Of a DNA stretch of 64,000 bases, positions 35,821 to 43,093 are shown in pieces. The notes under the pieces are model-generated. The model was not told the DNA's origin, made no database searches, and was given only the letters and a program-made list of their open reading frames with translations. A program made the position numbers and the translations under genes. The stretch is from the NCBI GenBank assembly GCA_024398665.1, contig JAKSIS010000007.1, positions 1 through 64,000 on the forward strand. The letters are read 5' to 3'. The stretch's first letter is position 1; each line of letters starts with the position of its first letter. This stretch comes from Bacteroidaceae bacterium (lineage in GTDB: Bacteria > Bacteroidota > Bacteroidia > Bacteroidales > Bacteroidaceae).

Positions 35821-36686
35821 AGGAACTGACGGCCGGTTTTCTGAAGACCCTGCTTCTGGGACGTGACAATGATACGCACAAAGGCAGTTACGGACATCTT
35901 CTCATCATTGCCGGCTGTCAGTCAATGCCCGGTGCCGCAGTGCTGGCAACGGCAGCGGCCCTGCAGTCGGGCTGCGGTCTGGTAACGCTTCATTCCACAG
36001 CACGCGCACTGGATTCGGCTGCTGTCAACTGCCCGTCGGCCTTACTCTCATGCAATCCCGGGAACTGTTTCACCACCCTGCCTGCAGACCTGTCAAAGTA
36101 CAATGCCATATGTATAGGACCAGGCCTGGGCAAAGCGGACGAAACCCTTAATGCTTTTTCAAGAATTCTTACATACAGCAAATCGGCCGGCATACCGCTT
36201 CTCATTGATGCCGATGCATTGAACCTGCTTGCTGAAAATCCCGATGAAATGGACATGATAAGCGAAGGTTCGGTGTTGACACCCCACCCTGGTGAACTTC
36301 GCAGACTTTTCATCGGAGCAGGCATCACTGATGACATTGAAAAGCTGTGTGAAGCCACACATTCAACAGTTGTTGCCAAAGGTTACCGCACACGCATCTT
36401 CACGCCACAGGGCGATTCATACATCAATCCGACAGGCGGTCCCGGACTGGCAAAAGCCGGCAGCGGGGATGTTCTGGCAGGTCTGACAGCCGGACTCATG
36501 GCACGCGGATACAACGGCACACACGCAGCACTTCTGGGTACCTGGATACATGGAACAGCCGGTGATGTTCTGACAGAACAGAGAACTGCCGAAAGTTTCT
36601 CAAGCCTTGATCTTGCAGGCAGCCTGCATCAGGCTTTCAAAATATTGTATTCAAGTTCCGCATGTTCTCAAGTCACTCATTCATGA
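35817..36686 (+). CDS. nnrD: ADP/ATP-dependent NAD(P)H-hydrate dehydratase
   Basis: NnrD repairs hydrated NAD(P)H by dehydration driven by a nucleotide. The 289-residue protein has only the dehydratase half, not the NnrE epimerase half with which it is fused in many bacteria. Motifs include HKGSYGHLLIIAGCQSMPGAA near the start, CIGPGLGK, SVLTPHPGEL, the catalytic GGPGLAKAGSGDVLAGL and GTWIHGTAGD. It is the last gene of the glnS operon and converges on the TPR/HTH lipoprotein. An nnrE gene is not in the window. Confidence 0.93.
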   Translation: MKELTAGFLKTLLLGRDNDTHKGSYGHLLIIAGCQSMPGAAVLATAAALQSGCGLVTLHSTARALDSAAVNCPSALLSCNPGNCFTTLPADLSKYNAICIGPGLGKADETLNAFSRILTYSKSAGIPLLIDADALNLLAENPDEMDMISEGSVLTPHPGELRRLFIGAGITDDIEKLCEATHSTVVAKGYRTRIFTPQGDSYINPTGGPGLAKAGSGDVLAGLTAGLMARGYNGTHAALLGTWIHGTAGDVLTEQRTAESFSSLDLAGSLHQAFKILYSSSACSQVTHS

Positions 36687-36711
36687 TTTATCAAGGCGAA
36701 ACTTGAATAAG

Positions 36712-38271
36712 TCATTCACCGAAGAACATGGTGAATGTCGATGTCTGGACCTTGGCCTTGAGGCGCGACTTTATACTGCGCATATTCGACCTTGACGTAC
36801 AGATAATGTCAGCAATCATGTCCTGATCAATACCTAGAGCGGTACAGAACAGAAGGCATATCTCCTGCTGGTTCAGTTTGCCCGCTTCAGCCTTCAGCGT
36901 TGCTATCATGTCCGCAAAGTAAAGGTTCAGGTCATGGATGACTACATCACGTTCTTCAGCCTTCATGCTGCGGTGCTGCATCTGCAAGTCCTGAATCAGA
37001 CTGTAGGCGGTGCCGGTACGGAAATGACGGCACAGTTCCTGAAGACCGTTTTCTGCCGTTTCCTCCTTTTCACGTGTCTGTTTGCGTATGAATTCGTCAT
37101 GCAGCTGTATGTAATATGCCTCCCTGCGGCGTTCGCGCTGAATGGATATGAGTGCCAGACTGGCTATGACAAGTATCAGCACAATGGCTGAAATGAGCAC
37201 CACCCTGCCTACCAGCGCACGGCTCTTCTGAACCTGCATTTCTTCAGCATGCTGCAGACGCATCTGTGTTATTTCGTCACGGCTGCCCATTTCATCGATC
37301 TTCTTCTCATTGGCGGCATACAGTCTCATATAATGCAGCGCCTGGCGCATAAGGTCCATTCTCACGGCCACAGCCGATATGTAATAGTAGTTCAGGCTTG
37401 TCGTATACGGGTCAACTGTCAGTCTGAAGGATTTCTGCAGGCAGCTGTATGACGAATCGTTCTCATTCAGGTAGTACCACGAAATGCCCTTTTCCGTATA
37501 TCCCACTGCCTTGAGACTGTCACTTGTGCAACCGGCAATATACGCATCGGCCCAAACCAGAGCCTCACGTGCCGCATCCTCGTTTGAAGGACTTCTGGAA
37601 TTGCTTATGTGGGCAAGCTGCAGATTGCAGCCGTTGCGGCTTTCCATGTCAAGCGCAGGATTGTCCTTCAGGGCAAGGAAGGCAGGCCCGGATATTTCAT
37701 AGCGTTTGAGTCCCTGGTATGCAAGAGCCTTCTTGTATTCCGCAAGTGCCTTACCTTCCTTGTCACCGGCGGCCTCAAAAGCGTTTCCAGCCAGTTCCAG
37801 CACCCTTACAGCATCAGTGTAAAGGCCGCGGTCAATATAGTTGCCGCCAAGAATGAGACGTGTACGGGAATACTGTATGTCAGTGGTGTCGGGAAACAGT
37901 TCCAGAGCCTTGAGAAGGGCGTTGATTGATGAAGGCACATTCTTCATGCCGGTATAGGCCTGCCCCAGTGACTGCCATGACATGGCTGCAAACTGCGAAT
38001 GACGGCGCCCGAAATAATTAACGGCAACCATAGCCAGTGAATCCGATTCTATAGGGATGTGGCACCTGAAATCAATCTGGTTCCTGAGGATTGCATAGTA
38101 TGCGGCAGCCTTTCCCTTCATTGCGGTCTTGTCCATACCGTCCAGAAGGGCACCGGCCGTCCTGGCATCGACATCGACAATCGAATCGACAGCCTTCAGG
38201 GCTTTCATATACTCCCTTTGGGTACAGCCGGTCAGGAACATCAGGCACAATATTGGGAACAGTTTTTTCAT
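36712..38271 (-). CDS. TPR lipoprotein with membrane helix and C-terminal HTH (putative membrane-bound regulator)
   Basis: The 519-residue protein combines a lipobox signal (MFLTGC, Cys16), a TPR-rich region of about 330 residues, one membrane helix (LVGRVVLISAIVLILVIASLAL, about 370-390), a coiled-coil and a C-terminal helix-turn-helix-like part (LNQQEICLLFCTALGIDQDMIADIICTSRSNMRSIKSRLKAK). This layout is common in Bacteroidota (DUF6377-like proteins) and suggests a one-protein sensor that reads an envelope or peptide signal and controls transcription from the membrane. No target is visible beside it. ATG 38271 follows a TAAATTTG element at 38290-38297. A classical LuxR-type HTH is one alternative reading of the C-terminus. 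Confidence 0.78.
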   Translation of the reverse strand: MKKLFPILCLMFLTGCTQREYMKALKAVDSIVDVDARTAGALLDGMDKTAMKGKAAAYYAILRNQIDFRCHIPIESDSLAMVAVNYFGRRHSQFAAMSWQSLGQAYTGMKNVPSSINALLKALELFPDTTDIQYSRTRLILGGNYIDRGLYTDAVRVLELAGNAFEAAGDKEGKALAEYKKALAYQGLKRYEISGPAFLALKDNPALDMESRNGCNLQLAHISNSRSPSNEDAAREALVWADAYIAGCTSDSLKAVGYTEKGISWYYLNENDSSYSCLQKSFRLTVDPYTTSLNYYYISAVAVRMDLMRQALHYMRLYAANEKKIDEMGSRDEITQMRLQHAEEMQVQKSRALVGRVVLISAIVLILVIASLALISIQRERRREAYYIQLHDEFIRKQTREKEETAENGLQELCRHFRTGTAYSLIQDLQMQHRSMKAEERDVVIHDLNLYFADMIATLKAEAGKLNQQEICLLFCTALGIDQDMIADIICTSRSNMRSIKSRLKAKVQTSTFTMFFGE

Positions 38272-38289
38272 ATCTGCAATTTGCAGGTG

Positions 38290-38297
38290 CAAATTTA
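38290..38297 (-). promoter_or_regulatory. -7 promoter element for the TPR/HTH lipoprotein
   Basis: TAAATTTG on the minus strand, 18 nt before ATG 38271. Confidence 0.55.
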
Positions 38298-38329
38298 TTG
38301 ATTCTTACAATGAGTGCAAATAAATCATG

Positions 38330-38337
38330 TAACTTTG
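38330..38337 (+). promoter_or_regulatory. -7 promoter element for the mscS gene
   Basis: TAACTTTG on the plus strand, 22 nt before ATG 38360. Confidence 0.6.
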
Positions 38338-38359
38338 CGGAAAGCAAAAATTGCAGCGT

Positions 38360-39286
38360 ATGATTTTTCTCCAGGCAACGGCACAAATTGACAATGAAGC
38401 CATAGAATCCTTGAATGACAGTCTCAAGGCAGTCACTGAAACCATCATACAGCAGGCTCATGATGATCCTGCCGCCCTTATGCATGACCTGGCCCAGAAA
38501 GCTGCCGATTTCGGGCTCAAACTGCTGGCCGCCCTGGCCATATACATAATAGGTATATGGATAATCAGGCGCATCAAGGGTATTCTGAACCGTGCATTCA
38601 CACGCCACGGAACGGAAGGCACGCTGGCGTCATTCGTAACGTCACTCGTATCAATCACCCTTACGGTGATACTGATAGTCATTTCCATAGGGACACTTGG
38701 CATCAACACCACATCAATTGCAGCACTTCTGGCTGCCGGCGGCATGGCCATAGGTATGGCTCTGAGCGGCACCGTATCGAATTTTGCCGGCGGACTGATG
38801 CTGCTTATATTCAAGCCTTTCAAGGCAGGTGACTTCATCACCGCCCAAGGCTATAGCGGTACCGTAATGAAAGTGTCCATTGCCCACACCACCATTCTGA
38901 CCACTGACAACCGTGAAATAATCATACCGAACGGAGCACTTTCCAACGGCAACATTGACAACTGTTCCACCCAACCGCTCAGGCGCGTTGACATTGAGCT
39001 GACTATGGAATACGGGACTGACGCTGACAAATGCATTGACGCCATACTTGAAATACTGCGTTCACAGAAGGGCATTCTGGACAGTTCCACCCCGGGTGCG
39101 GCTGATCCTTTCACCGCGCTCAGCGCCCTGAACGACAGCAGCATCTCATTCATTACCAGGACATGGGTCAATTCACAGGACTACTGGAGCGTAAGGTTCG
39201 CACTTAACAAAGCCCTGTACACAGGACTCTCGGAACGCGGGTTCAGTTTCGCATTCCCGCACATGGACGTCACGCTGAAAAACTGA
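38360..39286 (+). CDS. mscS: Small-conductance mechanosensitive channel (MscS family)
   Basis: MscS channels open on membrane tension to release solutes on osmotic downshock. The 308-residue protein has three membrane segments: about 55-80, 95-120 and the pore helix AALLAAGGMAIGMALSGTVSNFAGG with its Gly/Ala packing pattern. The beta domain follows with FKAGDFITAQGYSGTV and IIIPNGALSNGNIDN. ATG 38360 was chosen over a TTG at 38351. It lies 5 bp upstream of the SDR gene, so the pair is probably co-transcribed. Confidence 0.94.
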   Translation: MIFLQATAQIDNEAIESLNDSLKAVTETIIQQAHDDPAALMHDLAQKAADFGLKLLAALAIYIIGIWIIRRIKGILNRAFTRHGTEGTLASFVTSLVSITLTVILIVISIGTLGINTTSIAALLAAGGMAIGMALSGTVSNFAGGLMLLIFKPFKAGDFITAQGYSGTVMKVSIAHTTILTTDNREIIIPNGALSNGNIDNCSTQPLRRVDIELTMEYGTDADKCIDAILEILRSQKGILDSSTPGAADPFTALSALNDSSISFITRTWVNSQDYWSVRFALNKALYTGLSERGFSFAFPHMDVTLKN

Positions 39287-39291
39287 TCAGG

Positions 39292-40086
39292 ATGGTCATA
39301 CTCATCACAGGCATCACATCGGGGTTCGGACGTGCCATGGCCACCCGTCTGGCCGCCTGCGGACACACGGTCTACGGCACTTTCCGCCATACATCGGACC
39401 AAATTCCCGGCGTGACATATATCAAGGCCGATGTCACTGATGAATCTTCAGTAAATGAAGCGGTTGACACAGTCCTGCGCACAAGCGGACGGATAGATGT
39501 CTTCATAAGCAATGCCGGCATGGGCATAGGCGGTCCGCTGGAATTCACTCCCATATCCGATGCACAGGCACAGATGGACGTCAATTTCATGGGCATGGTC
39601 CGATTCCTTGACCGCGTGGTTCCGGCCATGCGCACGCATGGATATGGCAGGATTCTGTGTTTCAGTTCAATAGGCGGTCTTATGGGGCTGCCGTACCAGG
39701 GCATGTATTCAGCCAGCAAATTCGCCATAGAAGGCTACTGTGAGTCCCTGCGCCTGGAACTGAGGCAGTTCGGCATAAGCGTGACGGTAATAAACCCCGG
39801 TGATTTCAGCACCGCATTCACCGCAAAACGAAAGAAGATACAGTCACAGCAGGCACTTGACGCATACCCGGGTTATGCCGTTTCCATGGATTCCATAGAG
39901 AATGACGAGAAGAACGGACTGAAACCCGAATATCTGGCAAAACGGATAACACGCATTGTAACGCGCCGCCGCCCGCGCTGCCGCTATGTCATAGCCACCC
40001 CTGTCCAGCGTGCATCAGTCCTGCTGAAGGCAATACTCCCCGCCCGACTGTTCTCAAGGATTCTCGGATCTTACTACAAGCTCTGA
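39292..40086 (+). CDS. Short-chain dehydrogenase/reductase
   Basis: The 264-residue protein is a classical SDR: the cofactor motif TGITSGFGRAMA near the N-terminus, the NAG motif in SNAGMGIGG, the catalytic Ser in FSSIGGL and the Tyr-x3-Lys pair in YQGMYSASKFAIEG. The cofactor preference and substrate cannot be read off reliably. It follows mscS by 5 bp; the combination has no known biochemical logic. Confidence 0.9.
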   Translation: MVILITGITSGFGRAMATRLAACGHTVYGTFRHTSDQIPGVTYIKADVTDESSVNEAVDTVLRTSGRIDVFISNAGMGIGGPLEFTPISDAQAQMDVNFMGMVRFLDRVVPAMRTHGYGRILCFSSIGGLMGLPYQGMYSASKFAIEGYCESLRLELRQFGISVTVINPGDFSTAFTAKRKKIQSQQALDAYPGYAVSMDSIENDEKNGLKPEYLAKRITRIVTRRRPRCRYVIATPVQRASVLLKAILPARLFSRILGSYYKL

Positions 40087-40102
40087 CATTTCAGAAAAAA
40101 AA

Positions 40103-40128
40103 GAAAGTCCGGCGCGAACCGGACTTTC
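40103..40128 (-). terminator. Terminator of xylA (convergent with the SDR gene)
   Basis: GAAAGTCCGG (40103-40112) pairs perfectly with CCGGACTTTC (40119-40128) around CGCGAA. On the minus strand it is followed by TTTTTTTT. Confidence 0.85.
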
Positions 40129-40150
40129 CCTCCATCAAACGGATGATTTC

Positions 40151-41461
40151 TTATGCGTACATGGCAACGATAGCCTCGTACAGTTCCTGCTTGCCGCTGG
40201 TCTGCTTGGGCTCGTCAACCTTCTTGCCATATTCGTAAGCCTGTTCGAGAGTCAGCTTGCCGTCTTCGAAGTCCTTGCCGATACCGCTGTCGAATGAAGC
40301 GTAACGGGCAGCCTTCATAGCCTTGTAAGGTGATTCCTCGAGCAGTTTGGCAGCTGATTCGAGAGCGTGTGCCATTGCGTCCATACCGCTGATGTGAGCG
40401 ATGGCGATGTCCTCCAGGTCAGTTGAGTTACGACGTGTCTTGGCGTCGAAGTTGGTGCCGCCTGTGCCCAGACCACCGTTACGGATGATTTCCATCCAAG
40501 CCTGTACAAGTTCGTACTGGTCAATGGGGAACTGGTCGGTATCCCAGCCGTTCTGATAGTCACCGCGGTTGGCGTCAATTGAACCCAGCATACCTGCATC
40601 GACTGCGCAAGCCAGTTCGTGTTCGAATGTGTGGCCGGCCAGAGTAGCGTGGTTGACTTCGATGTTGACCTTGAAGTCCTTGTCAAGACCGTGAGCCTTG
40701 AGGAAACCGATAACGGTCTCGGTGTCAACGTCATACTGGTGCTTTGAAGGCTCGCATGGTTTGGGTTCGATAAGGAATGTGCCCTTGAAGCCCTTTGAAC
40801 GTGCATAGTCACGAGCCATGCCCAGCATAGTGGCCATGTGTTCCTTTTCACGCTTCTGGTCTGTGTTCAGCAGTGACATGTAACCTTCGCGGCCGCCCCA
40901 GAACACGTAGTTCTCAGCACCGAGTTCGATACCTGCATCGATGGCGTTCTTGATCTGGACGATTGCGCGTGCAACTACGTCGAAATCAGGATTTGTTGAA
41001 GCACCGTTCATATAGCGCTTGTTGCCGAACACGTTTGCAGTTGACCACAGCAACTTTGCACCGGTCTCCTTCTGCTTCTCCTTGATATAGGCAACGATAG
41101 CCTTCATGTTCTTCTCGTACTCTTCTACGTTTGCGCCTTCTGAAATCAGATCGACATCGTGGAAGCAGAAATACGGAATACCCAGCTTCTGCATGAATTC
41201 GAAACCTGCATCGACCTTGTTCTTGGCCATCTGCAGAGGATCAGCATCGGTCCAGGGGAAAGTCTTGGTTCCGCCACCGAACTGGTCAGCACCTTCTGCG
41301 CAGAGAGTGTGCCACCATGCCATTGCGAAACGCAGCCAGTCCTTCATGGTCTTGCCCATGATAACCTTGTTCTCATCATAGTAATGGAAAGCCATAGGAT
41401 TCTTGCTGTCCTTGCCTTCGAACTGGATTTTCTTCAGTTCAGGAAAAAATTCTTTTGCCAT
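40151..41461 (-). CDS. xylA: Xylose isomerase
   Basis: XylA interconverts D-xylose and D-xylulose using two divalent cations. The 436-residue length marks the class II enzyme. Hallmarks are the catalytic His in [12 protein letters not shown], the [16 protein letters not shown] metal site, the [15 protein letters not shown] block and the metal-binding [27 protein letters not shown] element lies 62 nt upstream, so xylA can be made from its own promoter as well as from read-through of the GH31-xylB mRNA. Confidence 0.97.
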   Translation of the reverse strand: MAKEFFPELKKIQFEGKDSKNPMAFHYYDENKVIMGKTMKDWLRFAMAWWHTLCAEGADQFGGGTKTFPWTDADPLQMAKNKVDAGFEFMQKLGIPYFCFHDVDLISEGANVEEYEKNMKAIVAYIKEKQKETGAKLLWSTANVFGNKRYMNGASTNPDFDVVARAIVQIKNAIDAGIELGAENYVFWGGREGYMSLLNTDQKREKEHMATMLGMARDYARSKGFKGTFLIEPKPCEPSKHQYDVDTETVIGFLKAHGLDKDFKVNIEVNHATLAGHTFEHELACAVDAGMLGSIDANRGDYQNGWDTDQFPIDQYELVQAWMEIIRNGGLGTGGTNFDAKTRRNSTDLEDIAIAHISGMDAMAHALESAAKLLEESPYKAMKAARYASFDSGIGKDFEDGKLTLEQAYEYGKKVDEPKQTSGKQELYEAIVAMYA

Positions 41462-41522
41462 AGTTTTGTTTGTTATTGTAGATAATAAATGATTGCCACT
41501 TGTGCATCGCTGTCGCGATAGG

Positions 41523-41530
41523 CAAAGTTA
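41523..41530 (-). promoter_or_regulatory. -7 promoter element for xylA
   Basis: TAACTTTG on the minus strand in the 132 bp between xylB and xylA, with a TTGG about 18 bp further upstream in the -33 position. Confidence 0.6.
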
Positions 41531-41593
41531 CTCCATAAATTCAAAAAACCAACTTTTGTTCCAATAAATATTATGAACGTGCGCGTACATGCA

Positions 41594-43093
41594 TCAGAAT
41601 TCGTTCAGATACATGTTCAGAATCCTCTTCCAGCGTGCGTATGCCTCTTCATACTGCGGAACAAGACGGGTGTCAGGTTCAATGACACGGATCTTTTCAA
41701 GCGTTGCGAACGCCTCGTCATTGTTCCTGTATACGCCTGCGCCCATACCGGCACCCTTTGCAGCACCGACTGAACCGTCAGTGTCATAAAGTTCGATGGT
41801 GGCTCCGGTAATGCCGGCAAGTGTGTCGCGGAACACGGGGTTCAGGAACATGTTGGCATTGCCGGCGTGGATTTTCGAAATTTCCATGCCCATCTCCACC
41901 ATGATTTCCATACCGTACTTGAAAGAATAGACTATGCCTTCCTGGACGGCGCGTGCCAGATGGTTGCGGTTATGTATGTTGAAATTGAATCCGTGAATGC
42001 TGCATCCCACGTTCCTGTTGGACAGTACGCGCTCCGCACCGTTTCCGAACGGAAGTACGGTAACGCCGTCGCAGCCAGCCGGAATGCTCTGGGCAATCTG
42101 GTTCATGTCCGAATATGACAGGCCTTCAAGCATGATGTTGCGGCGTGTCCATGCGTTCAGGATACCGGTTCCGTTTATGCACAGCAGAACGCCCAGACGC
42201 GTGGCCTTGTTCGTATGGTTGACATGTGCGAACGTGTTCACACGTGACTGCGGATCAAAATTCACGGCACCGTTCACGCCGTAGACAACGCCTGATGTAC
42301 CGGCTGTGGCGGCAATCTCTCCCGGATTGAACACGTTCAGTGACAGTGCGTTGTTGGGCTGGTCACCGGCACGGTATGTGACAGGGGTGCCGGCTTCAAT
42401 GCCCAGTTCCTTAGCTGCGGCCATTGAAATGCGGCCCTGTTCTGAGAATGTGGGACGTATTTCGGGAATGAGAGAGCGGCTGAAATCATAGTAGTCAAGC
42501 AGGAAGTCTGCGACATCGTTCTCCTTGTAGTTCCACAGCATGCCTTCAGAAAGACCTGACACTGTAGTGCAGGTGGTTCCGGTAAGACGCATTGCAATGT
42601 AGTCTCCGGGGAGCATTATCTTGTCAATCTTAGCAAAGAGTTCGGGTTCGTTTTCCTTCACCCATGCAAGTTTTGCGGCGGTGAAGTTGCCGGGCGAATT
42701 CAGCAGATTGGTCAGGCACTGGCCCTTGCCTATCTCACGGAAAGCCTTGTCACCGTACGGTACGGCACGTGAGTCGCACCATATGATTGCCGGACGCAGA
42801 GCCTTGCCGTCCTTGTCCACGCATACCAGACCGTGCATCTGGTATGAAATGCCTATGGCTTCAATGTCGTTGCCTTTCGAACCTGACATTTCCATAACCT
42901 TGGCAGTCACGTTCTTCAGATACTTCCACCAGTCTTCAGGTTCCTGTTCGGCCCAACCCGGCTGCAGGGCCTTGATTGGAGCTTCCGAATCGGGATAGAA
43001 TGCCGATGCCACACTTTTTCCAGTCTCTATTGACACAAGGCTGGCCTTCACTGAGGAACTGCCTATGTCATAACCTAACAGATACTTCTTCAT
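41594..43093 (-). CDS. xylB: Xylulokinase
   Basis: XylB phosphorylates D-xylulose to xylulose-5-phosphate. The 499-residue protein is an FGGY-family kinase: N-terminal phosphate loop LLGYDIGSSSVKASLV, MHGLVCVDKDG and the catalytic Asp region AGDQPNNALSLN, then the C-terminal AGNANMFLNPVFRDTLAGITG. Its ATG overlaps the GH31 stop by 4 nt. This is the second step of xylose catabolism after xylA. Confidence 0.96.
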   Translation of the reverse strand: MKKYLLGYDIGSSSVKASLVSIETGKSVASAFYPDSEAPIKALQPGWAEQEPEDWWKYLKNVTAKVMEMSGSKGNDIEAIGISYQMHGLVCVDKDGKALRPAIIWCDSRAVPYGDKAFREIGKGQCLTNLLNSPGNFTAAKLAWVKENEPELFAKIDKIMLPGDYIAMRLTGTTCTTVSGLSEGMLWNYKENDVADFLLDYYDFSRSLIPEIRPTFSEQGRISMAAAKELGIEAGTPVTYRAGDQPNNALSLNVFNPGEIAATAGTSGVVYGVNGAVNFDPQSRVNTFAHVNHTNKATRLGVLLCINGTGILNAWTRRNIMLEGLSYSDMNQIAQSIPAGCDGVTVLPFGNGAERVLSNRNVGCSIHGFNFNIHNRNHLARAVQEGIVYSFKYGMEIMVEMGMEISKIHAGNANMFLNPVFRDTLAGITGATIELYDTDGSVGAAKGAGMGAGVYRNNDEAFATLEKIRVIEPDTRLVPQYEEAYARWKRILNMYLNEF

